Source: Candidatus Alistipes intestinigallinarum
Lineage (GTDB): Bacteria; Bacteroidota; Bacteroidia; Bacteroidales; Rikenellaceae
DNA: 50,230 nucleotides
Reading direction: 5' to 3'
Assembly (NCBI GenBank): GCA_019115745.1
Contig: DXDA01000023.1
Location: 1 to 50,230, forward strand
The notes under the pieces were generated by a model, which did no database searches, had not been told where the DNA came from, and saw only the letters and a list, made by a program, of their open reading frames with translations. Positions 32,878-41,223 of the stretch are shown piece after piece. Every line of letters begins with the position of its first letter. The first letter of the stretch is position 1. Made by a program: the position numbers and the translations under genes.

Positions 32878-34377
32878 ATGCGTTTTGACGAACTGGACCT
32901 GGAGGATGAGATCCTCGACGGTCTCGAAGATATGAACTTTTACGAAATGACGCCCGTTCAGGAGCAGACGATCCCGGTGATCCTCGAAGGGCGCGACCTG
33001 ATCGGCTGTGCGCAGACCGGTACGGGCAAGACGGCGGCCTATACGCTGCCGCTGCTGAACCGGCTGCTGCTGGAGGGGAACGAGGAGAATGTGGTGAAGT
33101 CGCTGATCATCGTTCCGACGCGCGAGCTGGCGTTGCAGATCGACCAGCAGTTCCAGGGTTTTTCGTATTATGCGCCGATCTCCACGACCGTCGTTTACGG
33201 GGGTGGCGACGGCAAGGGCTGGGACCTGCAGAAGAACGGGATGCTGAACGGCTCGGATGTGGTGATCGCCACGCCGGGACGGATGATCTCCCACCTGCAG
33301 AACAGCCACGTGGACCTTTCGCACGTGGAGTACCTGATTCTCGACGAGGCGGACCGGATGCTGGACATGGGCTTCAGCGACGACATCATGAAGATCATCT
33401 CCTATCTGCCGCAGGATCGACAGACGATCATGTTCTCGGCGACGCTTCCGCCGAAGATCCGGGAGTTGGCGAAGACGATCCTCCGCAATCCGGCGGAGGT
33501 GAACATTGCGATCTCGAAACCCAACGAGGCGATCGACCAGTCGGCCTACGTCTGCTACGAGAGTCAGAAACTGGGCATCATCCGGGAGTTGTTCGCCGAG
33601 CCGCAGGAGTCGAAGACGATCATCTTCTCGTCGTCGAAGCTGAAGGTCAAGGAGCTGGCGCATACGCTCAAGCGGATGAAACTCGACGTGGCGGCGATGC
33701 ACTCGGACCTCGACCAGTCGCAGCGTGAGGAGGTGATGCTGAATTTCAAGAACAACAAGGTGAAGATTCTGGTGGCGACGGATATCGTGGCCCGCGGAAT
33801 CGACATCGAGGATATCGGTCTGGTGATCAACTACGACGTGCCGCACGATCCGGAGGATTACATCCACCGCATCGGCCGTACGGCGCGTGCTGCGGCGACG
33901 GGCAGTGCCATTACGTTCGTCAGCGAGGAGGAGCAGGGCAAGTTCCATCAGATCGAGAAGTTCATCGAGCGGGATATCCGCAAGGCGGAGCTTCCGGCGA
34001 GCGTGGGCGAGGGTCCGAAATACGAACCGGAGGAGGGCCGCAAACGGGGCGGCCGAGGCGGTCGCGGCCGGAGCAAGGGCGGCGACGGGCGAGGTCACGG
34101 TCGCGGACGTCGGGATCGCCTGCGTGACAAACCGCGTGGCGGCTCTTCGCCGCGTGAAGGCCAGCCGGGAGCGGCGGACGAGGCGACGAAACGCCCCTCG
34201 GGAGAGCCTGACGCTCCGACGGCTTCGACACCGACCAACAGTGCAGCCCCGGTTCCGCCCGGAACGGGAGCGGAGGCTTCCGGGGAGGAGAAGCCTCGGA
34301 AACGCCGCCATCGCGGGGGGCGTCATCGTCGGCGCAAGATGCCGGTTTTAGAGGGCGAAGGCGAGCTTTCCCGCTGA
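32878..34377 (+). CDS. DEAD-box RNA helicase, RhlE-like
   Basis: A 499-residue ATP-dependent RNA helicase. In order: Q motif around FYEMTPVQEQTIP, motif I AQTGTGKTAAY, PTRELALQ, motif II LDEADRMLDMGF, motif III SAT, then the second RecA domain with ATDIVARGIDIEDI and HRIGRTARA. After about residue 385 comes a basic, low-complexity tail rich in Arg, Gly and Lys (GGRGGRGRSKGGDG, then RKRRHRGGRHRRRK) suited to RNA binding. It probably acts in ribosome assembly or RNA decay, as related helicases do. Confidence 0.93.
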   Translation: MRFDELDLEDEILDGLEDMNFYEMTPVQEQTIPVILEGRDLIGCAQTGTGKTAAYTLPLLNRLLLEGNEENVVKSLIIVPTRELALQIDQQFQGFSYYAPISTTVVYGGGDGKGWDLQKNGMLNGSDVVIATPGRMISHLQNSHVDLSHVEYLILDEADRMLDMGFSDDIMKIISYLPQDRQTIMFSATLPPKIRELAKTILRNPAEVNIAISKPNEAIDQSAYVCYESQKLGIIRELFAEPQESKTIIFSSSKLKVKELAHTLKRMKLDVAAMHSDLDQSQREEVMLNFKNNKVKILVATDIVARGIDIEDIGLVINYDVPHDPEDYIHRIGRTARAAATGSAITFVSEEEQGKFHQIEKFIERDIRKAELPASVGEGPKYEPEEGRKRGGRGGRGRSKGGDGRGHGRGRRDRLRDKPRGGSSPREGQPGAADEATKRPSGEPDAPTASTPTNSAAPVPPGTGAEASGEEKPRKRRHRGGRHRRRKMPVLEGEGELSR

Positions 34378-34445
34378 TCTGCCTCCCTGTGTCGCTAAAA
34401 CTGTATAGTTCGATGAAAATTCGGGTTGTATAATTTGTTTTTGTC

Positions 34446-34462
34446 TATATATATATATATAT
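34446..34462. repeat. TA dinucleotide tract
   Basis: An uninterrupted TATATATATATATATAT run (8.5 units), 38 nt upstream of the orphan exported-protein gene and in an AT-rich patch that stands out from the GC-rich surroundings. Confidence 0.9.
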
Positions 34463-34499
34463 TTATACCTGGAATCTTTAAAAAATCATTGATTGTGTT

Positions 34500-35042
34500 A
34501 TGAAACGATTCATTTTCCTGTCGGTCTCTTTGTTGTCCATACTATTCGCCACGGCAGCGGAATCCATCGACGAAGTCCTTAAACCCTATCGTGAAATGCC
34601 TGGTGCGCACTATGTCAATTACCTGCGGCAAAAGGAGTATCGCAAGGCTGTGAAAGCATTGGACGGTGAGTTGGCGGAGTTTCATAAGACCCTGAAGCGT
34701 TTCGATATGATTACGTTGAAGCTCGGAGTGCCGGAACTCGATAGTCTGTCGCGGAAACTGGCTGCTATCGACGGGCTGACCTGCATCTGTTCGAAAGACG
34801 ACGATGCGCGTAAGGCAGGCGATAGCGCGCCGTCGGATATGTTCGGAGCTATTGTGCCGTCCGTGACTTACTTGCAGGGATACGCCAGGAAGAGCGGCGC
34901 GTTTTATACCGAGTTCGTCTATCTGATGCTCGTGCAGCCCGGCGCGGCAACGATTGCCTACTTCGAGGGACAGCTCCGGGAGGAGCATTTGAAGTATGCC
35001 TTGCCCAATGTATCGCAGGAAACGAATGTTGAGTTCGAATAG
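34500..35042 (+). CDS. Unrecognised exported protein
   Basis: A 180-residue protein I do not recognise. It starts with a clear signal peptide (MKRFIFLSVSLLSILFATAA) and continues with a mostly helical, charged sequence containing LRQKEYRKAVKALDGELAEFHKTLKRF. A single C-x-C pair (TCICSKDD) and a hydrophobic stretch (FYTEFVYLMLVQPG) follow. Its base composition is more AT-rich than the neighbouring miaB, helicase or der genes. It stands alone behind a TA repeat and before a region holding a long hairpin and a duplicated der tail, so it may belong to an acquired patch (inference). It is probably periplasmic. Confidence 0.6.
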   Translation: MKRFIFLSVSLLSILFATAAESIDEVLKPYREMPGAHYVNYLRQKEYRKAVKALDGELAEFHKTLKRFDMITLKLGVPELDSLSRKLAAIDGLTCICSKDDDARKAGDSAPSDMFGAIVPSVTYLQGYARKSGAFYTEFVYLMLVQPGAATIAYFEGQLREEHLKYALPNVSQETNVEFE

Positions 35043-35135
35043 GGTGCAAGGATAGCGAATGGAAGGTTATGATTGATTTCGGGTATGTGCGGCGGTGATT
35101 GCCGCTCCGTTGCAGCCTGTTCGGGACATCATAGC

Positions 35136-35184
35136 CGGAACGACGCCCGGTGTGCAAGCGCAATGCACACCGGGCGTCGTTCCG
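35136..35184. repeat. 21-bp perfect inverted repeat (hairpin)
   Basis: Arms 35136-35156 and 35164-35184 are perfectly complementary, beginning CGGAACGACG, with a 7-nt loop AGCGCAA. There is no T run on either side, so a simple intrinsic terminator is doubtful. It lies about 90 nt after the orphan exported-protein gene. Confidence 0.85.
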
Positions 35185-35346
35185 TATTGCCGGTTGTTGT
35201 GATTACTTATGCCGTTTGCTTGGTTCTTCAAGGCATCATAAAGCCGGGAGGGGCGGGTAGCTTTGCATACGTGGCCATGGACCGCGAGCAACGGCGTTTG
35301 GAACGCGTTCCGAGGGTCTTGAACCTTCTGTTTTCCCGGCTTTGTA

Positions 35347-35385
35347 CTATTTCTGCCGGAAGTAGATTTGCATCGGAGCGCCCGG
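35347..35385 (-). pseudogene. Duplicated 3' end of der
   Basis: On the minus strand this stretch encodes [11 protein letters not shown] and a TAG stop. The real der ends [11 protein letters not shown] with TAA, 132 nt away. Over the shared 34 nt (35351-35384 against 35483-35516) only three bases differ: two are third-position silent changes, one changes V to A, and the stop codon also differs (TAG against TAA). The pattern suggests a second der allele's tail, as left by recombination or by an element that integrated at the der 3' end, rather than a recent tandem duplication. Confidence 0.75.
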
Positions 35386-35394
35386 ATAAAAAAA

Positions 35395-35430
35395 GTCCCC
35401 CTTTTCAAAGGGGGATTTAGGGGGATTGTC
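35395..35430. repeat. CCCCCTTT-type palindromic repeat
   Basis: The stretch GTCCCCCTTTTCAAAGGGGG followed by ATTTAGGGGGATTGTC forms a strong short hairpin. It resembles dispersed repeats of this kind found in many bacterial genomes (recalled, not searched). A related shorter form ends the manA operon at 11202-11218. Confidence 0.5.
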
Positions 35431-35478
35431 TCACCTGGATTTTTCGGGAGCGGAGCCGTCGGCTCTGCTATACAGTCC

Positions 35479-36783
35479 TTACTTCTGCCGGAAATAGATC
35501 TGCATCGGAACGCCCGAAAAATCCCAGTGGTCGCGAATGTTGTTTTCGAGGAAACGCCGATAGGGCTCCTTAATGTACTGGGGCAGGTTGACAAAGAAGG
35601 CAAACTGCGGTGTGGGCGTCGGCAACTGCGTGACGTACTTGATCTTGATGTACTTGCCCTTCGTGGCGGGGGGCGGGTAGTTCTCGATCAGCGGCAGCAG
35701 GAAGTCGTTCAGCTCGGAGGTGGCAATGCGCCGCTTGCGCGACTGGTAGACCCGGATGGCGGTCTGCAGGACATCGAGAATGCGCTGCTTGTTCAGTACC
35801 GAGGTGAAGATGATCGGAATGTCGTTGAACGGTGCGAGTTTCTTCTTGAGGAACTCGGTCCACTCCTTCATCGTGTTGTTGTCCTTTTCGATGAGGTCCC
35901 ACTTGTTGACGACGATCACACACCCCTTGCGGTTGCGGACGATGAGGTTGTGGATGTTCAGATCCTGGGATTCGAGCCCTTGCTGCGCGTCGAGCATCAG
36001 GATGCAGACATCGGAGTTCTCGATGGCGCGGATCGAGCGCATCACGGAGTAGAATTCGAGGTCCTCCATGGTTTTACCCTTCTTGCGCATCCCCGCGGTG
36101 TCCACAAGGTAGAAATCCATGCCGAACTTGTTGTATCGGGTTCGGATCGAGTCGCGGGTGGTCCCGGCAATGGAGGTCACGATGTTGCGATCCTGCCCGA
36201 GCAGGGCGTTCGTGAGGGATGATTTCCCGACATTGGGGCGCCCGACGATGGTGATGTGCGGGAGGTTGTCGTCCTCCTCGGCTGCGGCATCCGCGGGGAG
36301 CGCCGCGAGGATGGCATCCATCAGATCCCCCGTGCCGCTTCCGGACATCGAACTGATGCAGAATGGATCCCCGAGCCCGAGGGCGTAGAACTCGTGGGAG
36401 CTGAATATCAGGTCGTTGGTGTCGACCTTGTTGCAGACGAGAATCACCTTCTTGGAGGTTCGGCGCAGGATGTCGGCCATGAGCATGTCGAGATCGGTGA
36501 TTCCGGTTCGAACCTCGACGAGAAAGAGGATCACGTCGGCCTCGTCGATGGCCAGGAGGACCTGGCGTCGGATCTCGTCTTCGAAAATATCCTCCGAGTT
36601 GACGGTGTAACCGCCGGTGTCGATCACGGAGAATTCGCGTCCGTTCCAGTCGGTCTTTCCGTAATGGCGGTCGCGGGTCGTACCGGCCGTCGCATCGACG
36701 ATGGCCTTTCGTTCACCGACGAGGCGGTTGAAGAGGGTGCTTTTTCCGACGTTGGGGCGTCCGACGATTGCTACGAGGCTCAT
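35479..36783 (-). CDS. der: Ribosome-assembly GTPase Der (EngA)
   Basis: A 434-residue tandem GTPase needed for 50S subunit maturation. The two G domains start with [14 protein letters not shown] (about residues 8-21) and [16 protein letters not shown] (about 178-193), each with DTGGY or DTAGM and NKVD or NKWD motifs; a KH-like C-terminal domain ends [12 protein letters not shown] at 36783 was chosen; an upstream in-frame start adds 15 unrelated residues and overlaps the promoter. A -7 box TATCTTTG (36822-36815) lies 31 nt upstream. The final codons exist again 132 nt beyond the stop. Confidence 0.96.
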   Translation of the reverse strand: MSLVAIVGRPNVGKSTLFNRLVGERKAIVDATAGTTRDRHYGKTDWNGREFSVIDTGGYTVNSEDIFEDEIRRQVLLAIDEADVILFLVEVRTGITDLDMLMADILRRTSKKVILVCNKVDTNDLIFSSHEFYALGLGDPFCISSMSGSGTGDLMDAILAALPADAAAEEDDNLPHITIVGRPNVGKSSLTNALLGQDRNIVTSIAGTTRDSIRTRYNKFGMDFYLVDTAGMRKKGKTMEDLEFYSVMRSIRAIENSDVCILMLDAQQGLESQDLNIHNLIVRNRKGCVIVVNKWDLIEKDNNTMKEWTEFLKKKLAPFNDIPIIFTSVLNKQRILDVLQTAIRVYQSRKRRIATSELNDFLLPLIENYPPPATKGKYIKIKYVTQLPTPTPQFAFFVNLPQYIKEPYRRFLENNIRDHWDFSGVPMQIYFRQK

Positions 36784-36980
36784 ATCTTGTCCGTTCTTTA
36801 ATGCATTTGGAGTGCAAAGATAGCGCAAATCCGTGAGGGTAAAAAAATTTTTCGTGAAAATTACCCGGTTACGCCGCTTCCGGCCGGTTGTTTCGCTTCC
36901 GTCGCTTCCGTTGGTGACGACCCGCCGATCCCAACCGATTTCTGCCGGGGCCCGCCGATGCTTCCCTCCCCTTCAAAAAA
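36784..36980. other. der upstream region
   Basis: About 200 nt between the der start and the antiporter stop. It holds the der -7 box TATCTTTG (36822-36815, minus) with TTTT 20 nt upstream as a weak -33. No terminator for the antiporter gene and no other feature was recognised. Confidence 0.5.
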
Positions 36981-39098
36981 CTATATGCCGGCCCGAATGT
37001 ATCGGCTTTCGGTGTCACCGGCCTGTACGGGATAGAGCAGAATGGCGCTGTATCCGACGAACAGATGCTCCAGCAGCGAGGGGATCCGGCTCATGGAGGG
37101 GTGGTAGGAGACGCGGTCGCGGCGGCTCATGACAAACCACAGACAGTCGTCATCGCGCAGGTCGTGTTCGAGCGAGGGGATGTCGTCCCACTGGCTGAAG
37201 GGAACGTAGTCGATGTTTGCGGGACGTTTCCGCCCCTTGGGCCGGAGGTATTCGAGGGTGGACTCGGGAGCCAGGAGCGCGATTTTGGCACCGGAATTTC
37301 CGGCGAGGAGTTGAATCCTCCGCAGCCACAACTGGAATCCGGCCTCCTGTTCGGCCTTTTCGGGAACGACGATCAGATGGCGTTTGATCGTGTTGATGGG
37401 CTGTACGGGCCGGTACAGGAAGGTTGTGACGTTGCTCTGCATGAGGATGTCCACGGCCATCTTTCCGATTGCGGGGCTGGGCGGGCCGGGGATTCCGGGA
37501 ATGCCGGGGAGTGCCGGGACGACCGGCGCCGTGAGGTGCATTCCCATGACGATGTCGGTGATGCTGCGCTCGCGGGCCACGCTGACGATGGCATTGGTGA
37601 TGTTCACGTCGTAGCGGAGCAGCTCCTGGAGGTAGATGTCGGCGGCAGCGGCGGCTTTGGCTGCGGCCGTGAGGATCTTCTGGGCCTGTTTTTCGACATT
37701 GGGGTCGTCGGCCTTGTTGTCGATGGCGTGCAGGGCGTAGAGTCCGTTGGGTTCACCGGCGGGCTTGAGCATCGAACTCAGCCCGACGAGTTCATCGGCC
37801 GACTCCTCGTGGGCCACGGGGATCAGAATGTGGTCTTCGCGTTTGGGTGTTTTCGCCTCGGGGGCGTGAGTTTGGCGCACGGCGATGTTGTGGGCTCCGC
37901 GCTGGGTGGCGAAGGTCGAGACGGTGCAGGTGGCCAGGATCATCAGAATCGTACCGTTGAGGACGCTTTCGTTGAGCAGCCGAATCGGCTCTCCGTCGGG
38001 CGTATGCCCGAGTATGACGTTGTATCCGACCATCACGGCGGCGAGTGTTGCGGCGACGTGCGCCGAGCTGAGGCCGAAGATGACGGTTCGCTGGTCGGGA
38101 GAGAGCCGGAACGATTTTTGGGTGAGCCAGGCGGCGATGAACTTCGCGGCGGTGATCAGGACGATCATCACGGCGGCGACTTCGAGGCTTTCCCAGTCGC
38201 GGAAGAAGGCGCGGTAGTCGATGAGCATTCCGACTCCGATCAGGAAGAAGGGGATGAAGATGGCATTCCCGACGAACTCGATGCGGTTCATCAGGGGCGA
38301 GGTGCGAGGGATGAGTCGGTTGAGGGCGATTCCGGCGAGGAATGCGCCGATGATGGGTTCGAGTCCTGCGAGCTGGGCGAGGAATGCGCCGAGGAACACC
38401 ATGACCAGGACGAAGATGTACTGCGAGATGTTGTCGCTGACCTGCTTGAAGAACCAGTGCGCCAGGATCGGGAATAGAACGACGATGATGGCGATGCAGA
38501 GGGCCACGGACCCTGCGAGCCGCCACCAGAACATGTCGTCGACGTTTCCGGTGGCCATTCCGACGATGACCGTCAGCAGGAGCAGGGCGAGGGTGTCGGT
38601 GATGACCGTACCTCCGACGGCGATGGTGACGGCCTTGTCCCGGGCGATTCCGAGTTTGCTGACGATGGGGTAGGCGATGAGGGTCTGCGACGCGAAGAGC
38701 CCGGCCAGGAGGATCGAGGAGTAGATCGAGAATCCGAGGACATAGTATCCGGCGAGGATTCCGAGAGCCAGGGGTACGCCGAAGGTGTATAGTCCGAATA
38801 CGAGGCTGCGCCAGGAGTTGTGCCGGAAGTCGGACATGTCCATGTCGAGCCCCGAGAGGAACATGATGTAGAGCAGGCCGGCGGTTCCGGACAGGATGAT
38901 GCTGCTGTCGCGCAGGACGAGATTCAGGCCGTGGGGGCCGATCACCGCGCCGGCGATGATGAGCCCCAGCAGGTAGGGGATCTTGAGTTTGTTCAGCAGC
39001 AGGGGTGCCGCGAGGATGATGACCAGAATCAGGAGGAACTTGAGAATCGGGTCTTCGAGCGGCAGCGTCAGCGAGGTATGTGTGAACGACAGGAGCAT
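36981..39098 (-). CDS. CPA2-family cation:proton antiporter with cytosolic tail
   Basis: A 705-residue membrane transporter. Residues about 15-400 form a Na+/H+ exchanger domain of 12-13 membrane segments, with the KefB/GerN-like stretches LLNKLKIPYLLGLIIAGAVIGPHG and GLEPIIGAFLAGIALNRLIP. From about residue 420 a long soluble region resembles one or two universal-stress-protein folds (for example HILIPVAHEESADELVGLSSMLKP and AIVSVARERSITDIVMGMHLTAP). A short collagen-like insert, PGIPGIPGPP, lies near residue 535. The tail probably regulates exchange by binding a nucleotide or second messenger (inference). It has its own strong promoter. Confidence 0.9.
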   Translation of the reverse strand: MLLSFTHTSLTLPLEDPILKFLLILVIILAAPLLLNKLKIPYLLGLIIAGAVIGPHGLNLVLRDSSIILSGTAGLLYIMFLSGLDMDMSDFRHNSWRSLVFGLYTFGVPLALGILAGYYVLGFSIYSSILLAGLFASQTLIAYPIVSKLGIARDKAVTIAVGGTVITDTLALLLLTVIVGMATGNVDDMFWWRLAGSVALCIAIIVVLFPILAHWFFKQVSDNISQYIFVLVMVFLGAFLAQLAGLEPIIGAFLAGIALNRLIPRTSPLMNRIEFVGNAIFIPFFLIGVGMLIDYRAFFRDWESLEVAAVMIVLITAAKFIAAWLTQKSFRLSPDQRTVIFGLSSAHVAATLAAVMVGYNVILGHTPDGEPIRLLNESVLNGTILMILATCTVSTFATQRGAHNIAVRQTHAPEAKTPKREDHILIPVAHEESADELVGLSSMLKPAGEPNGLYALHAIDNKADDPNVEKQAQKILTAAAKAAAAADIYLQELLRYDVNITNAIVSVARERSITDIVMGMHLTAPVVPALPGIPGIPGPPSPAIGKMAVDILMQSNVTTFLYRPVQPINTIKRHLIVVPEKAEQEAGFQLWLRRIQLLAGNSGAKIALLAPESTLEYLRPKGRKRPANIDYVPFSQWDDIPSLEHDLRDDDCLWFVMSRRDRVSYHPSMSRIPSLLEHLFVGYSAILLYPVQAGDTESRYIRAGI

Positions 39099-39193
39099 GA
39101 ATCCGAGCGGGGGTTAAACTTGCCTTGCAATAGGGGGAAACGCCGGTGGCTTCGGAATGAATCCGGAGCGGGCCGGGCGGCTTCCGTTAAATA

Positions 39194-39225
39194 CAAATAT
39201 ACGAAAAATCGCGTTTACAAACAAA
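39194..39225 (-). promoter_or_regulatory. Antiporter promoter
   Basis: Minus-strand TTTG (39225-39222), exactly 20 nt, then TATATTTG (39201-39194). The leader would be about 90 nt. Confidence 0.75.
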
Positions 39226-39421
39226 CGGTTTCGGCTCTTTTCTCGCACCGGACGGGGCTCCGGTGCGAATTTCGGCGGTTTTTTGCGAGGGCTTTCCGGC
39301 ATAGCGTGAGCGAGTTCCGTGCGATCTCCGGGGCTGGGTTCCGCCGTGGAATTTTCGCCGGGAAGCGGGATTTTCGAGAAAATAATCGCCGTAGACGACA
39401 CGGTTTTTGCGGAAAAAAACG

Positions 39422-39429
39422 TAACTTTG
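39422..39429 (+). promoter_or_regulatory. Candidate -7 box for the MFS-phoH operon
   Basis: TAACTTTG fits TAnnTTTG, 28 nt before the MFS ATG. No good -33 box is present at the usual distance. Confidence 0.5.
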
Positions 39430-39457
39430 AAAATTCAGAATACGTAAACGACGACGA

Positions 39458-40606
39458 ATGAATCGGACACACATCTCCGGAAAACTGCTCGGTCCTGTTC
39501 TGGCAGGCTTCTTCATCATGGGCTTCTGCGACCTGGTGGCCCCGATTACGGGGCGGATCGGTGCGGAGTTCCCGGAGGAGCTGCAGGGAGCGGTGAGTTT
39601 CCTTCCGACGATGGTCTTTCTGTGGTTCCTGGTGCTTTCGACGCCGGTTGCGGCGCTGATGAACCGCTGGGGACGGAAACGGACGGCGCTCGTGGGCTAC
39701 GGCTTCACGATGGCCGGGATGCTGGTCCCCTATGCGGCGGGCGCCGGTTGCGGGCTCGGGTGGTACTTCCTGGGCTTCGGGCTGCTGGGTGTCGGCAATA
39801 CCTTCGTGCAGGTGGCCGTGAACCCGCTGCTGGCGACGATCGTCCCCGGCGAGCGGATGACGAGCTACCTGACCGTCGGTCAGATCTTCCGCAATACGTC
39901 GCTGCTGATGCTGGCGCCGCTCGTCACGGGACTTGTCGCGTGGACGGGTTCGTGGCGCCTGCTGCTTCCGATCTACGCGGGCCTGACCGTCGTGGGCGGG
40001 CTGTGGCTGCAGATGACCGCCATCCCCGAACCGCCGCGCCGCGCACATACGGCGGGTTTCATGGAGTGTTTCCGGCTGCTGAAGAACCGCCGGGTGCTGC
40101 TCTCGACGCTGGGCGTGGCGTGCTTCATCGCCGGGGATGTCGGCATCGGGTTCCTCTCGGTGCGGCTGATCGATGCCCCGTCGTCGATCCTCACCACGAC
40201 GGGCTTCTACGCCTGCCGGATCGTCGGGACGCTGGTCGGCGCGTGGGTGCTCGTGCGGGTCTCCGACACGAAGTACCTCGCCTGGAACATGGCCGGGGCG
40301 TTGCTGCTGGCCCTTGTGCTGCTCTTCGCCCGCAACGAGACGGTGATCTATGCGGCCGTCGGACTGCTGGGCTTCGGCATGGCGTGTGTCTTCGCGACGT
40401 TCTACGCCGTGGCGACGAAGGCCGTCCCGGAGCAGGCCAACGAGGTGGCGGGGTTGATGATTCTGGCCATCTCGGCCGGGGCTGTTTCGGGCCCGGTCTG
40501 CGGGGCTGTGATCCGCGCCACGGGGAATCCGCACCTGGGGATGCTCTTCGTGGCGGCGTGCCTGGGCTACATGCTGTGGGCGGCGCTCCGGTTGCAGCGA
40601 AAATGA
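39458..40606 (+). CDS. MFS transporter
   Basis: A 382-residue major facilitator with about 12 membrane segments. The loop between segments 2 and 3 is MNRWGRKRTALVGYG, a form of the MFS signature. The substrate is unknown: similarity to the FucP-type sugar:proton group is possible but not firm. The gene heads a tightly spaced plus-strand run: barrel protein 16 nt later, then phoH, dipeptidase and lipid kinase with gaps of 6-7 nt, suggesting one long transcript of unrelated housekeeping functions. Confidence 0.85.
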   Translation: MNRTHISGKLLGPVLAGFFIMGFCDLVAPITGRIGAEFPEELQGAVSFLPTMVFLWFLVLSTPVAALMNRWGRKRTALVGYGFTMAGMLVPYAAGAGCGLGWYFLGFGLLGVGNTFVQVAVNPLLATIVPGERMTSYLTVGQIFRNTSLLMLAPLVTGLVAWTGSWRLLLPIYAGLTVVGGLWLQMTAIPEPPRRAHTAGFMECFRLLKNRRVLLSTLGVACFIAGDVGIGFLSVRLIDAPSSILTTTGFYACRIVGTLVGAWVLVRVSDTKYLAWNMAGALLLALVLLFARNETVIYAAVGLLGFGMACVFATFYAVATKAVPEQANEVAGLMILAISAGAVSGPVCGAVIRATGNPHLGMLFVAACLGYMLWAALRLQRK

Positions 40607-40622
40607 ATAAAAAGAGACAAAT

Positions 40623-41216
40623 ATGCGAAAACTCGTACTGACACTTATGCTGGTGGGCGCCGCCTGGGGCGCCTCGGCGCAACGCCCCCGCACGATGGTG
40701 GAGTGGGGCGTCATCGGGGGTATCAACGTCCCCGACTACACGACGAACATGGATGCCACGGACATCCGCAACAAACTGGGCTGGCAGGCCGGCATCGTCA
40801 CGGCGGTGAAGTTCGGGGCCCTGGCCGTCGAGCCGCAGATCCTCTACGTGCGGCAGGGGCTCCGCATCCGCCCGGAGGGGGGCGAGGAGCTGAACCTCAA
40901 GTCGAATTCGATCGACGTTCCGGTGCTGGCCTCGTTCCGGCTGCTCAATCCGCTGCGCATCTACGCCGGGCCGGTCTTCACGGTGATGAACGACTGCAAG
41001 CAGAAATCGGGCGGCGACCTGCTGGATTTCGGACGGATCCGACCGTCGGTGTCGTATACGGTGGGAGCGGGCGTGGTGCTGCTGCGCCACCTGCTGATCG
41101 ACGTGCGCTACAACGGCCAGTTCCGGAGCAAGCACGACGTGGTGCTGCCCGACGGCCGCCAACTCGACAAACTCCGTACCTATAATGTGGCGCTGAGCGT
41201 CGGCTATATCTTCTGA
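40623..41216 (+). CDS. Outer-membrane beta-barrel protein (PorT-like)
   Basis: A 197-residue exported protein: signal peptide MRKLVLTLMLVGAAWGASAQ, then alternating strands (VEWGVIGGINVPDY, QAGIVTAVKFG, LAVEPQILYVRQGLRI) and a terminal aromatic YIF, as in small 8-strand barrels of the porin-family/PorT type. It has no recognisable catalytic motif. It follows the MFS gene by 16 nt and precedes phoH by 7 nt. Role unknown; it probably resides in the outer membrane. Confidence 0.75.
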   Translation: MRKLVLTLMLVGAAWGASAQRPRTMVEWGVIGGINVPDYTTNMDATDIRNKLGWQAGIVTAVKFGALAVEPQILYVRQGLRIRPEGGEELNLKSNSIDVPVLASFRLLNPLRIYAGPVFTVMNDCKQKSGGDLLDFGRIRPSVSYTVGAGVVLLRHLLIDVRYNGQFRSKHDVVLPDGRQLDKLRTYNVALSVGYIF

Positions 41217-41223
41217 GGGGCCT

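Larger units (their letters stand above)
35043..35478. other. Gene-free region with hairpin and duplicated der tail
   Basis: No convincing gene in about 430 nt. It contains a 21-bp perfect inverted repeat (35136-35184), a copy of the der 3' end (35347-35385) and a GTCCCCC palindromic repeat (35395-35430). Open frames here on the minus strand run through both der-tail copies out of frame and are not credible proteins. Confidence 0.6.
39099..39457. other. Intergenic region with divergent promoters and a hairpin
   Basis: No gene in about 360 nt. It contains the antiporter promoter (39194-39225, minus), a perfect 10-bp hairpin with arms TCGCACCGGA/TCCGGTGCGA (39243-39268) of unknown role, and a TAACTTTG -7 box for the MFS gene (39422-39429). 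Confidence 0.55.

Noticed and set aside
31339..34326. Long minus-strand open frame opposite miaB and the helicase
   Set aside because: Spans two unrelated genes on the other strand, arginine-rich, no motifs; a compositional artefact.
35067..35603. 178-codon minus-strand open frame next to der
   Set aside because: It reads through the hairpin and both copies of the der tail out of frame; its internal similarity is explained by the duplicated DNA.
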